Shown here piece after piece: positions 7,901 to 14,842 of a stretch of 17,984 nt of DNA (positions are counted from its first letter, which is position 1; each line of letters opens with the position of its first letter). Source of the stretch: JAWXTP01 sp044433415 (GTDB lineage: Bacteria > Bacteroidota > Bacteroidia > Bacteroidales > Rikenellaceae); NCBI GenBank assembly GCA_044433415.1, contig JAWXTP010000054.1, positions 1 to 17,984 on the forward strand. Reading direction: 5' to 3'. The notes under the pieces were generated by a model. The model was not told the DNA's origin. It searched no databases and saw only the letters and a list, made by a program, of their open reading frames with translations. Made by a program: the position numbers and the translations under genes.

Positions 7901-8178
7901 TCAGCTTCTAGACAGCCATCGAGAGAGTCTACACTGACTTGACTAATCTGTAGAGAATCAATTACGGCAGAAAACCTAGGAAACGATGAAAAGAAAGTTA
8001 GTTCTACATTTTCCATTTTAACATCACTTTTCACGTATTTCTGAATTAGCTCGTTAGCCGTCGGAGTAAATTTCTTCGGCGAGAAAACAAAGTTAAAAGC
8101 GATAGAAATACAAATCGATACAACAACAAAAACTGAGAGTAATGTTATTGAGATTATAAGAAAAATACGTCTTGCCAT
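4933..8178 (-). CDS. AsmA-family envelope protein
   Basis: This 1081-residue protein has one N-terminal membrane helix (about 6-32) and a very long beta-rich remainder, the form of AsmA-like proteins. These are repeating-beta-groove proteins anchored in the inner membrane; relatives such as TamB and YhdP are implicated in moving phospholipid to the outer membrane. Seen here: the AsmA N-terminal block (about 1-130), many repeated short beta strands with N-x-N-x-N/L patterns, an unusual Ser/Thr/Gln-rich linker at about 731-808, and a C-terminal AsmA_2-type region (about 815-1070). The linker lacks predicted structure by eye and splits the groove. The length is within the usual range of large Bacteroidota AsmA proteins. 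It follows the rhomboid gene by 42 bp and is the last gene before the terminator. The precise cargo is unknown. Confidence 0.8.
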   Translation of the reverse strand: MARRIFLIISITLLSVFVVVSICISIAFNFVFSPKKFTPTANELIQKYVKSDVKMENVELTFFSSFPRFSAVIDSLQISQVSVDSLDGCLEADSIPNFITAKRCVVALDPMAFLNKKIKINRLHLEEAEINMIIDSTYTSLDVFAFESDTTAVDSLATNPLEGYSFEISGVQIDSSNVFVSNRIEQNTLSLDNINLRLDGNLNEKIADLDVLLSWSNITMKRDGKRRGLTGIAFSINSKLDFNRDSLLLTVDKANVNINEIALTTSGNVQVDSSKTKLFINLNSDLSTPSLSEFLQLIPPKIIKGRRDLTTKGIVNLNVNVNGEYSSESTPNVTAKLLIEDAAAKYNTRKVWLEGVNCDALAYINFNEPTKSYVDINNFTLSSTDIVDLATNGKITDLFSNPNFNINLKSDIDFKRLTEVFPLENNITLDGTNTSNLIAKFTLDDITSSNYGKMYIGGESSFDNIIISMADSIAQDTTGAYIHVEMSKGLLLFGDNVKTENIRIIKNASLLSTVNFSGLGLQDREGNFIEVENLNLLAATSFNTKTNEVTGIDVKFDVQNLNTGIEDNIYVNMKTSSAKVLVFPKNEEREARIKAALNTDSLNVYETMNNSDLALSQAGFNLEMTRLEPRVWDIDGTVGFSNFKMYSDMFPIDVVIPESKVTITDSEVITLDNTRVRIGNSLFATTGTVHNLLKSLFSDERVLVKGDLTLKSKQVNVAELIEVTNKSVLFYESSNADESSTQVTTDSTETKPKQPQHTKDSTVRVSRTQGNNPGARRMVQADSSKGTPMQGRYSNSIDSLRNNRIAREVVPETNMILVPKGINFTLNLDLHDVRYDSVLIDSFKGVAVVSKGKAVFNNVELEAIGAKATSSMMYKNINNYKSNLFMELNIKEVDIDRIGGLVPTIDSMMPMLKSFEGLVNFDLKTTSDVNQDMMLDFETVKSAISLDGQQLVLMDSETFEEVASMLKFKNDNRNIIDSLNVNIVIKDSNVEVLPFEIVIDRYRAIIGGSQTVTMKDDYDFDIDFNYNVSIMKSPLPFKAGVDIFGNLEDYDYKITKAKLKKTDFELVNTDFEEFRSTIKYE

Positions 8179-8220
8179 GATTGAAAGGTTTTAGGTTGAT
8201 TTTCAGTTTCTATAATTCCC

Positions 8221-8832
8221 TTATTTAAATGAGATTAGTTCATGTATAAAATGGTTTAAAATACTAGGCTCTACAAGTACTGGGAATATTACACCCCATG
8301 CAGCGCCCCAAAGGTGAGCCTTGTGATTAACATTGCCCTGAGAGCGTTTACTCATATATTGCTCATAAACAACATAAAGAATACCAAATACTATGCTCGG
8401 AATAGGGATGATAGCCATAAGGTAAATCTTGCTCCAAGGTGAGATAAGTATGGATGTAAATACTACAGCAGAGACTGCTCCTGAAGCTCCTATAGAGTTG
8501 TATAAGTAATTATCTTTTTTAGTTACCAAGTCGTAGGCAGAAGAGAATATGAGTCCACCCAAATAAAAAATAATAAACATAGGTTTGCCTATAGGACTTA
8601 GCGAACCTAACACAGCCTCTACATAAGATCCAAATGAAAATAACACAAACATATTCACAAATAGATGTGCCATATCCGCATGAACAAAACCATGGGTTAT
8701 TATTCTGTACCATTGATTTCTTTTGAATACATCATAGGGATTTAGTGCTAACTTATAGAATAAATCGCGGTTATTAAATGATAAAAAAGATACCACAGCT
8801 GTGATAGCTATTATAATAATTGTAAAAGACAT
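8221..8832 (-). CDS. Rhomboid-family intramembrane serine protease
   Basis: This 203-residue, mostly hydrophobic protein has about six membrane helices. Rhomboids cut transmembrane substrates within the bilayer. The core motifs are intact: H47/H51/H56 and N60 in HGFVHADMAHLFVNM, the catalytic serine S117 in GASGAV, and the catalytic histidine H173 in AHLWGAAWG. This is the basic six-helix form without an extra cytoplasmic domain. The gene starts 9 bp after the holA stop codon and is followed at 42 bp by asmA, so it belongs to the same transcript. Substrates are unknown; the neighbouring membrane-anchored AsmA protein is not an obvious target. A short overlapping open frame inside it on the same strand is a frame shadow. 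Confidence 0.92.
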   Translation of the reverse strand: MSFTIIIIAITAVVSFLSFNNRDLFYKLALNPYDVFKRNQWYRIITHGFVHADMAHLFVNMFVLFSFGSYVEAVLGSLSPIGKPMFIIFYLGGLIFSSAYDLVTKKDNYLYNSIGASGAVSAVVFTSILISPWSKIYLMAIIPIPSIVFGILYVVYEQYMSKRSQGNVNHKAHLWGAAWGVIFPVLVEPSILNHFIHELISFK

Positions 8833-8841
8833 AGTTTAAAT

Positions 8842-9930
8842 TTAACAGGTAAATATTTTAAATATCAATTCTTTTAAAAGCTCAGTATCGTCGCTAAAGC
8901 CACCGTCGACACCTTTGCTTTTCATATCGTATTCACGTATGAGTCCCAAGATAATAAAACTTTTGGACGTAGGGAAATTTTTTACTGCCATTTTGTATTC
9001 TTTTATAAAATACGCATTAGGAAGTTTTAGTGTTTTCGCTAGTTCAAAGTCACTAGGAAGGGCTTGATTCTTTCTTTTGTACTGCCATTCCGTAATCCCC
9101 AAGGTAAATATTCTTTGAAAATGTGTGAACATCATGCTTATAGTTACCACTAGAGGATTATTCTTAGGATTCTGACCAAAATACTTGACTATGGATAATG
9201 CTCGACCTAAATTTCTCTCAGACAGAGCCTTGTTGAGCTCAAAGATGTTGTATTCCTTGCTTATGCCTATGTTTTCTTCTACCTCTTTAGGAGTGATAGT
9301 TTTAACACTATTACCTAGCCTTACAAACATCTTATCGCTTTCGTTGACTATCTTAGACATAGAAGCTCCTAGATGCTCCGTAAGCATAAACATGGCTTTA
9401 TCATCTATAGAATACTTGTTATTTCTGTAATATTCCTTAATCCAAACACCTATCTCATAGTCGCGTGGAGGTATAGATTCAAAAACAAGACCATAGTCTT
9501 TTATTTTTTTATATAAACTTCCTCTTTTGTCAAGATTGCCTTCTTTGTGACAGATAATCAGTATTGTAGAGTCTAGGGGAGCTTTAAAATAGTGAGCTAA
9601 AATGTCAAGGTCTTTCATCTGTTGAGCATCTTTAAGTATCACGACATTATGTGTAGACATCATAGGATAGCTTCTACATAGTTCTACTATTTCAGCACCG
9701 TTACTTTCTTTTCCGTAAAGTACACTTTGGTTAAATGCTTGTTCTTCCTCGGTAAGTATATTATCTGCAAGTGTGTCACTAATCCTATCAATAAAATAGG
9801 GTTCGTTACCCATCAAAAGGTACACACGACTAAAGTTCTTCTGACGTATGGAGCCCATGATAGAGCCAAAGTCTTCGAAACTTTGTTTAAAGGTCTGTTT
9901 TGTGCTACTTTTACTGAAACTTTTTGCCAT
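8842..9930 (-). CDS. holA: DNA polymerase III subunit delta
   Basis: This 362-residue protein matches the delta subunit of the clamp loader, which opens the beta sliding clamp and loads it on primed DNA in the cytoplasm. The N-terminal strand RVYLLMGNEPYFIDRISDTL is typical of the family's Rossmann-like domain. IIELCRSYPMMS-type and VVILKDA-type segments follow, then a helical C-terminal oligomerisation region (about 220-360). Length is normal (about 340-360). As in most delta subunits, no functional Walker motif is expected. The N-terminus has a short Ser/Lys-rich lead (residues 1-18), so a slightly later start is possible but no better Met is close. It begins 2 bp after the mqnD stop codon, an arrangement that suggests translational coupling. 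Confidence 0.88.
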   Translation of the reverse strand: MAKSFSKSSTKQTFKQSFEDFGSIMGSIRQKNFSRVYLLMGNEPYFIDRISDTLADNILTEEEQAFNQSVLYGKESNGAEIVELCRSYPMMSTHNVVILKDAQQMKDLDILAHYFKAPLDSTILIICHKEGNLDKRGSLYKKIKDYGLVFESIPPRDYEIGVWIKEYYRNNKYSIDDKAMFMLTEHLGASMSKIVNESDKMFVRLGNSVKTITPKEVEENIGISKEYNIFELNKALSERNLGRALSIVKYFGQNPKNNPLVVTISMMFTHFQRIFTLGITEWQYKRKNQALPSDFELAKTLKLPNAYFIKEYKMAVKNFPTSKSFIILGLIREYDMKSKGVDGGFSDDTELLKELIFKIFTC

Positions 9931-9932
9931 AT

Positions 9933-10745
9933 CTAAATAAATATCTCTCTATTAAAATCTACTCCTTTGTTTTTAAGGAACTCTATTACAGAATCTTTCC
10001 CCTTTTGTTGTAAGTCTAGGGAGTATTCGTTTACAAACATATCTATATGTTTAGAGATAGTATCGTCTGAAAGTTCCTTAGCGTGAGCCTTAACAAAACT
10101 GTATGATGCCTGAGGGTTTTTAAATGCAAAATCTATGCTTTCACGTATCAAGTCGTTAAGGTCTTGTTGTACTCGATAGTCTAAGCCTTTGTTTACAACT
10201 ATAGCACCCAGCGGAACTAGCAACCCTGTTTTGTCTTCCCAATTCTGCCCTAAATCTAATACCAGACTTAATCCCTTGTTTTTGAATGAAAAACGTTCTT
10301 CGTGTATCAATACTCCTGCATCTATTTCATCACCTATGATAGCTTCCGAGATATCAGAAAATAGATATACCTTTTTTTCTTTCACCTCAGTAGATGCAAA
10401 GTTAAGGAGTAGGTTAGCAGAAGTATCCTCTCCAGGAATGCCTATTCTAAGGTAAGGAATTTCATCTACATATATCTTTTTGCGTGATACTAGTAGAGGA
10501 CCATTACCACTTCCTAGAGCTCCTCCGCTACGTAATATTTTGTAGTTAGCAGCAATGTTAGGGTAGTTGGCATAACTTATCTTAGAAACGTCTACAGTGC
10601 CTTTTGCGACTTCCTTGTTCAGTTGGTCTATGTCTTCCATAGTTATTTCAAACTCATAACCTTTGGTGTCTATGCGCTTGTGTATTAGAGCATCAAACAT
10701 GAAAGTATCATTGGGGCAAGTGGATATGTTAAGTGAAATTCTCAT
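9933..10745 (-). CDS. mqnD: 1,4-dihydroxy-6-naphthoate synthase (futalosine pathway)
   Basis: MqnD catalyses the last dedicated step of the futalosine route to menaquinone, turning cyclic de-hypoxanthine futalosine into 1,4-dihydroxy-6-naphthoate. At 270 residues it has the periplasmic-binding-protein fold of the MqnA/MqnD family. The MqnD-type start is clear: CPNDTFMF at 10-17. Also visible are the glycine-rich GGALGSGNGP (74-83), the DTSANLLL loop (107-114) and H148 in VLIHEER, at the place of the family's catalytic histidine. MqnA, the related chorismate dehydratase, lacks the CPNDTF signature, so MqnD is preferred. It follows mqnB by 21 bp. The remaining pathway genes (mqnA, mqnC, mqnE) are not in the window. 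Confidence 0.93.
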   Translation of the reverse strand: MRISLNISTCPNDTFMFDALIHKRIDTKGYEFEITMEDIDQLNKEVAKGTVDVSKISYANYPNIAANYKILRSGGALGSGNGPLLVSRKKIYVDEIPYLRIGIPGEDTSANLLLNFASTEVKEKKVYLFSDISEAIIGDEIDAGVLIHEERFSFKNKGLSLVLDLGQNWEDKTGLLVPLGAIVVNKGLDYRVQQDLNDLIRESIDFAFKNPQASYSFVKAHAKELSDDTISKHIDMFVNEYSLDLQQKGKDSVIEFLKNKGVDFNREIFI

Positions 10746-10766
10746 AGTGCGTATGTTTATAGGAAC

Positions 10767-11360
10767 TTATGCTTTAAGGTAGTCTATAAGTTCATTTAAA
10801 GACTTAGTTAAGTTTTTTATAGAAGTTTCATAATCCCAATCATCATGTTCTATATCTACAACATTAGATATGGTTCTTAACTCATAAAAACGCTTATTCT
10901 CTTTGATACAAACCTCAAAGAAAGCTGCACCTTCCATGTTTTCTATTTCTACATCTTTGGTTTCTACAAATTCAGCCATTGCAGCATTCATAGAGTTACT
11001 TTTTGCAGTTTTAAAAGGTAGATTTTCTTCCAAGTAAGGAGATTCTAGCATATCGTACACCTCAAATTCCATGTCAAGATTCATTTTTGAGATATGTTTA
11101 AAGCCTTCAGGGTAGAAGAAACCTAGGTCTGACTGTCTTTCGTGAGAGACTATAACGCTGTCACCTATCGTTAGTGAGGAGTGTTTATACACGCCTGCAA
11201 TACCCGCCATGATAAGGATATCAGGGTTTTTGTCTTTTATGATACAAGTAGTATTATATGTTGAGGCGGTAAGTCCTACACCAGAGTAATATACATCTAC
11301 ATCTGGGTTGTTGAAATATTTAGCTTCTGTAATTGTCGGAAAAAGTACAGCAATTGTCAT
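10767..11360 (-). CDS. mqnB: Futalosine hydrolase
   Basis: MqnB removes hypoxanthine from futalosine in the alternative menaquinone pathway. This 197-residue protein has the nucleoside phosphorylase/hydrolase fold: an N-terminal strand and loop (AVLFPTITEAKYF), the glycine motif MAGIAGVY (51-58), the substrate-binding ENMEGAAFFEVC (140-151) and a C-terminal SN..D element (SNVVDIEHDDWD, 165-176). The general fold is shared with MTA/SAH nucleosidase, which serves this role in some other bacteria, but the short length and the mqnD gene directly downstream argue for MqnB. It starts 2 bp after the hemW stop codon, so it is probably translationally coupled to it. Confidence 0.9.
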   Translation of the reverse strand: MTIAVLFPTITEAKYFNNPDVDVYYSGVGLTASTYNTTCIIKDKNPDILIMAGIAGVYKHSSLTIGDSVIVSHERQSDLGFFYPEGFKHISKMNLDMEFEVYDMLESPYLEENLPFKTAKSNSMNAAMAEFVETKDVEIENMEGAAFFEVCIKENKRFYELRTISNVVDIEHDDWDYETSIKNLTKSLNELIDYLKA

Positions 11361-11362
11361 AG

Positions 11363-12487
11363 TTATAAACAGTTTTTAATTATATAATCAGCTAGCAATA
11401 TTGATTTCTCGGATATTCTAACTTTATTGTCTATCAGTGTCATATCACCACTTTTCAGAAAGGGTTCTATGTTTTTTATAAAAGTGTCGTATTGTTCGTT
11501 AAATTTATCTTTAAGTATTGTTAAATCTAAGCCGCTAAGCTGCCTTAAAGATAACATAATAAATTCACAATAGAGGTCTTCGTCGGTTAAAATTTCATTT
11601 TCTGTATAAATTTCTCCTTTGTTTACTCCTTTAATGTATTTGCTCACTGATGAAACACACCAGGTGCGGCATTTATTTCCGTCAAAGGAATGGGCAGAAG
11701 GTCCAACACCTAGATAGGGTATACCTGTCCAGTAAGAGGAGTTATGCTTAGAGATATGCTTACTGTCAATAGCAAAATTACTTATCTCATAGTGTATAAA
11801 GCCCGCATCGCCTAGGGTCTTAACCATAAGGTTATATGAACTTTCGCTTATATTCTCATCTACCAGGTCTATTTCTCCTTTTTGTAATAACTTATCAAAG
11901 GGAGTACCTTCCTCTATTGATAGGTGGTAGGCTGATATATGTTGTACATTAAGAGATACCGCGGTGTTAAGATCAGAAACCCAATTTTCGAGTGATACAT
12001 TATGCACACCGTAAATTAAATCTATGGAGATATTATCAAAACCGTTTTCCTGTAGCTCTCGTATAGCCGTAATAGCTCTTTCGGCATTATGCCTACGGTT
12101 CATTAGTTTAAGTGTTTCATCTCTAAAAGATTGAATACCTAGGCTCACTCTATTAAAGTCGTATTGGCGTAAACCTTGGATATAGCTTGTTGTTAAATCT
12201 TCGGGGTTGAGCTCTATGGTAATCTCCTCAAAATTAGTCACTTTAAAGACTTCTTTTATGGTGTCAATAACACTTTGTAGCTCCTGAGGTGAATACAATG
12301 ATGGAGTACCTCCTCCAAAATATATGGTCTTAGGTTTGTAATCGCCTAGTACACTACATCTTAGTTGGATGTCTTTTTTTATTGCATCTAAGACTTGTGA
12401 CTTGTAGTTATCGAGGTCGATTATTGAGTAGAAATCGCAATACCCACATTTTTTTATGCAGAAGGGGATGTGTATGTATACTCCCAT
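11363..12487 (-). CDS. hemW: Radical SAM haem chaperone HemW
   Basis: HemW belongs to the coproporphyrinogen dehydrogenase-like radical SAM family and is understood to bind haem and help insert it into respiratory enzymes, not to oxidise coproporphyrinogen. The 374-residue protein begins directly with the radical SAM motif C10-x3-C14-x2-C17 (CIKKCGYC) followed by DF. GGGTPS at 58-63 is the SAM-binding glycine motif, and LGIQSF and ISAYHLSIEEGTPF follow in family order; a HemW-type C-terminal domain (about 300-374) is present. The short N-terminus before the cysteines is as expected for HemW and unlike the longer HemN. It sits 58 bp after the ATP-grasp gene, beyond a heptad repeat, and 2 bp before mqnB; haem delivery and menaquinone both serve the respiratory chain. 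Confidence 0.92.
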   Translation of the reverse strand: MGVYIHIPFCIKKCGYCDFYSIIDLDNYKSQVLDAIKKDIQLRCSVLGDYKPKTIYFGGGTPSLYSPQELQSVIDTIKEVFKVTNFEEITIELNPEDLTTSYIQGLRQYDFNRVSLGIQSFRDETLKLMNRRHNAERAITAIRELQENGFDNISIDLIYGVHNVSLENWVSDLNTAVSLNVQHISAYHLSIEEGTPFDKLLQKGEIDLVDENISESSYNLMVKTLGDAGFIHYEISNFAIDSKHISKHNSSYWTGIPYLGVGPSAHSFDGNKCRTWCVSSVSKYIKGVNKGEIYTENEILTDEDLYCEFIMLSLRQLSGLDLTILKDKFNEQYDTFIKNIEPFLKSGDMTLIDNKVRISEKSILLADYIIKNCL

Positions 12488-12508
12488 AGATTTATATTTT
12501 GATGGTTT

Positions 12509-12556
12509 AAGAGAACATTAATCATTAATCATTAATCATTAATCATTAGTTCTCTT
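12509..12556. repeat. Heptad array (cattaat) within inverted arms
   Basis: Four exact copies of cattaat (12516-12543) and a partial fifth (12544-12548) are bounded by perfect 8-bp inverted arms, aagagaac (12509-12516) and gttctctt (12549-12556). The right arm is the final coding sequence of the ATP-grasp gene (Lys-Glu-Asn), and the partial fifth unit contains its stop codon (12546-12548). Read on the minus strand, the array begins at TAA and places TAA or TGA codons in all three frames. The mRNA could fold into a weak hairpin with a long AT-rich loop between the two genes. Confidence 0.9.
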
Positions 12557-13421
12557 TGATGTATTTTAATAATATTTGTATCATGTTTGTATCTGACGAA
12601 ATAGCGCTCAGTGAGCGGAATCCAGCGTTTCCGTTTACCTCACAGACGATATAGTCATTTTCTAGGAACATCAAATCTACACCTGCAAACTCTAGTGCTA
12701 AACTTTTAGCGCTGTCTAGTGCTAGTTTTTTAGCTTTTTCATCAAGAGTAATTTCCTGTACGCTCCCTCCTAGAGAAAAGTTAGACCTAAAATCAGAGTT
12801 AGATTGCCTTAGCGCAGCGCCTACAACCTTATTTCCTATAACCCAGACTCTAATATCACGACCAAAACTACTTGCTATAAATTCTTGTGCTAGCATAGGA
12901 GTTTTAGCAGTTTTCATGACTTTATCCAGTTCTTTTTGGCTAGAGACAAGGTGTACACACTCTCCTTTAGAGCCTTCTACTTCTTTTAGAATGACTTTAT
13001 TGTTACCAAAAAACTCCGTAAGTTCCTGATAACGATAGTTTTGAGCTATATTATATATGGTCTTAGGTGTAGGGATGTGATTTTTAGCTAAAATTTGGTG
13101 ACTTAGCATTTTGTTTTTAGCTAACTCCAAAGAATCGGAGCTATTTATGACTCTCACTCCCATGTTTTCCAGGTGTTTAGCTAATATGTTATCGTAACAA
13201 CGAATTATAGCAATATCTGGAACTTCTAGAACATCATTATCATATAGTATAGAGTTCTCATAATTAGACAAAAGCCTGAACTTCTCGGCAAAGAGAATTT
13301 CAAGCTCAATATCTAACTTTAATGCCTCTTCCCTGAACCAATCATAAGCATTAGGCTTATTATCATCAGTTACGAAAGGGTATATAACGTAAATTTTCAT
13401 ACCTAAATAGCTGAAAAACAA
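12546..13421 (-). CDS. RimK-like ATP-grasp ligase, substrate unknown
   Basis: The longest frame gives 291 residues, but Met8 (start codon 13398-13400), opening MKIYVIYPF, fits the family's first beta strand better; that start gives 284 residues. The protein is an ATP-grasp ligase of the RimK type, which joins an amino acid or peptide to a carboxylate through an acyl phosphate. Seen (291-residue numbering): the ATP-binding K146 in LKEVEGSKG, AQEFI (178-182), the RDIRVWVIGNKVVGA strand (188-202), D249 and the metal-binding E261 and N263 in CEVNG. The N-terminal domain is typical of the glutamate-ligase branch. Possible jobs include modification of a ribosomal protein or a cofactor; nothing in the neighbourhood decides. 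It follows trmB by 54 bp. Confidence 0.8.
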   Translation of the reverse strand: MFFSYLGMKIYVIYPFVTDDNKPNAYDWFREEALKLDIELEILFAEKFRLLSNYENSILYDNDVLEVPDIAIIRCYDNILAKHLENMGVRVINSSDSLELAKNKMLSHQILAKNHIPTPKTIYNIAQNYRYQELTEFFGNNKVILKEVEGSKGECVHLVSSQKELDKVMKTAKTPMLAQEFIASSFGRDIRVWVIGNKVVGAALRQSNSDFRSNFSLGGSVQEITLDEKAKKLALDSAKSLALEFAGVDLMFLENDYIVCEVNGNAGFRSLSAISSDTNMIQILLKYIKEN

Positions 13422-13475
13422 TTAAGAATTATATTAGCCTACATAGTTGGCAGGAAACCAAACTGCTGCCGGGAA

Positions 13476-14243
13476 CTAATGTATCACAGCGCCGCTTATG
13501 AATTTTCCATCGTTGTCTTTTACAAGTAGCTCGTCAGCTTCGAAATAAGGTTCTTCAAATTCTGTTTTCCCTTCAAGCATAAATTTAAGGAAAGTAATGT
13601 TTTTATTAACTTTTAAGAATTTAGTTTCATAAGTTGTCTGTAAAGAGATAACATCTGAACTCATACTTTCCATGTTGTTATAGATGTCATCACACACAAC
13701 AGTTTGTTTTAGAGAGTTGTGCTCACATATAGCTTTTGTGTAGTTGTGTAGGTGGTCAGAGTCCGTTTTTAAGTTAACGTAACCATCAGTTTTAAGAAAT
13801 TTAGCATACATAGCTAAAAAACGTGAAGATGTAAGTCTTTTTAAAGCTCTATTTTTCTTAAGCTGAGGGTCTGCAAAAGTAATCCATACTTCATCTACCT
13901 CATTCTCAGCAAAGAAAGAGTCTATAAATTCAATTCTAGTGCGTAAAAAGCCAATATTTTTCATCCCTTCTGTTTCAGCAGTTTTAGCACCTCTCCACAT
14001 ACGAGCACCTTTGATATCTATACCTATGAAATTCTTGTCAGGGTACATCGTGCCTAAGCCTACAGTGTATTCGCCTCTACCGCATCCTAGTTCTAGGATT
14101 ACAGGGTTGTCATTTTTAAAAAAATCATTTCTCCAATTGCCTTTTAACTTATAATCTGTTTTGTACACCTCTTCAAATTTAGGTTGTACCATACATTTGA
14201 AAGTTAAAGTTTCTTGAAAACGTTTTAATTTGTCTTTTCCCAT
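13476..14243 (-). CDS. trmB: tRNA (guanine-N7-)-methyltransferase
   Basis: TrmB methylates N7 of G46 in the variable loop of many tRNAs, using S-adenosylmethionine. This 255-residue protein has the class I methyltransferase motif ELGCGRGEY (51-59), the acidic strand FIGIDIKGARMWRGAK (72-87), and the family's signature FADPQLKKNRALKRLTSSRFL from 123, which replaces the DPWPKKRH of enterobacterial TrmB in the way common to Bacteroidota. The LKTD motif (158-161) follows. Length is near the family's usual 220-250. The gene lies 54 bp after gldH and 54 bp before the ATP-grasp gene. It may share a transcript with either; no promoter match was seen on either side. Confidence 0.93.
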   Translation of the reverse strand: MGKDKLKRFQETLTFKCMVQPKFEEVYKTDYKLKGNWRNDFFKNDNPVILELGCGRGEYTVGLGTMYPDKNFIGIDIKGARMWRGAKTAETEGMKNIGFLRTRIEFIDSFFAENEVDEVWITFADPQLKKNRALKRLTSSRFLAMYAKFLKTDGYVNLKTDSDHLHNYTKAICEHNSLKQTVVCDDIYNNMESMSSDVISLQTTYETKFLKVNKNITFLKFMLEGKTEFEEPYFEADELLVKDNDGKFISGAVIH

Positions 14244-14297
14244 TAAAATTATTTGTAAAAATTATATAGTTTTTAGAAGTTCCTTATAGGGGAGTTT

Positions 14298-14735
14298 TTA
14301 GAGGTTTCCCAATGCCAATCCTACACCTGTTACGCCTTCTAAAGGTAGCTCAACAAGAGGAGTTATATTAAAATAATAAATGCCACAACTGTCTAGTTTA
14401 GCATTTGTAATTATTTTTTGCTCTAAGTTCAGAACAGTGATATAGGTGTCATTAGTTTCAGGAATTTCTATGTTTAAAGTGTCACAGAAAGTTGTTCCAC
14501 AAGGTGAAATTACAGAAAATGAAAAATTAAGCATACTGTATTTGAAAGTATCGTCATACCTCATCAAGAAAAAGATGTCTCTATATGATGTAGTATCACT
14601 ATTCTCTAATGTTAATAAGACGCTCTTTTCCCATTTCCCATTTTTGAAGTCTTCAATAATTACATTATCTTTCATCTCTGTACAGCTTGTAAGGATGAAT
14701 GTAATAAAACAAACTAAAAATACTGTAATTTTCAT
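14298..14735 (-). CDS. gldH: GldH-like lipoprotein
   Basis: This 145-residue exported lipoprotein has a signal with lipobox LTSC (Cys18). It resembles GldH, a lipoprotein needed for gliding in Flavobacterium but also conserved in non-gliding Bacteroidales, where its role is unclear. Family-like features: W34 in GKWEKSVLLTL, DTTSYRDIFFLMRYDDTFKYSMLNF at the centre, the ISPCGTTFCDTL turn, and the end LPLEGVTGVGLAL. It is slightly shorter than usual GldH (about 155-165), with a compact second half. Position directly downstream of the PSP1/RicT gene is the arrangement I recall for Bacteroidales and supports the call. A large hairpin (14766-14826) lies between the two genes. No other gld genes are visible, so motility should not be inferred. 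Confidence 0.72.
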   Translation of the reverse strand: MKITVFLVCFITFILTSCTEMKDNVIIEDFKNGKWEKSVLLTLENSDTTSYRDIFFLMRYDDTFKYSMLNFSFSVISPCGTTFCDTLNIEIPETNDTYITVLNLEQKIITNAKLDSCGIYYFNITPLVELPLEGVTGVGLALGNL

Positions 14736-14765
14736 TGTGTGAACAAGTTATAGAAGTTATTTTTA

Positions 14766-14826
14766 TTATGAAGGTTCTAAAAAATGAATAAACTAGTTTA
14801 TAGGATTCCTTTTAGAACCTTCATAA
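14766..14826. repeat. 17-bp inverted repeat with inner palindrome
   Basis: The perfect arms ttatgaaggttctaaaa (14766-14782) and its complement (14810-14826) enclose a 27-nt spacer. The spacer itself carries a perfect 14-bp palindrome, ataaactagtttat (14788-14801). It occupies most of the 107-bp gap between ricT (stop at 14843-14845) and gldH (start codon at 14733-14735). On the minus strand the sequence after the stem is A-rich, not T-rich, so a simple terminator is unlikely. It may be an mRNA processing or stability element, an attenuator, or a small mobile repeat. Confidence 0.8.
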
Positions 14827-14842
14827 GGGAAATATAACAAAA

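Noticed and set aside
8519..8713. A 64-codon minus-strand frame inside the rhomboid gene
   Set aside because: It overlaps the rhomboid core motifs in another frame and has no independent support.
13447..13470. Hairpin ggcag/ctgcc between trmB and the ATP-grasp gene as a terminator
   Set aside because: The stem is only 5 bp and no T-run follows it on the minus strand.
14268..14309. Imperfect direct repeat (agtttttaga) around the gldH stop codon
   Set aside because: It is short, AT-rich and imperfect, and could be chance in such sequence.
14298..14735. Gliding motility in this organism
   Set aside because: GldH homologues occur in non-gliding Bacteroidales and no other gliding or type IX secretion gene is seen here.
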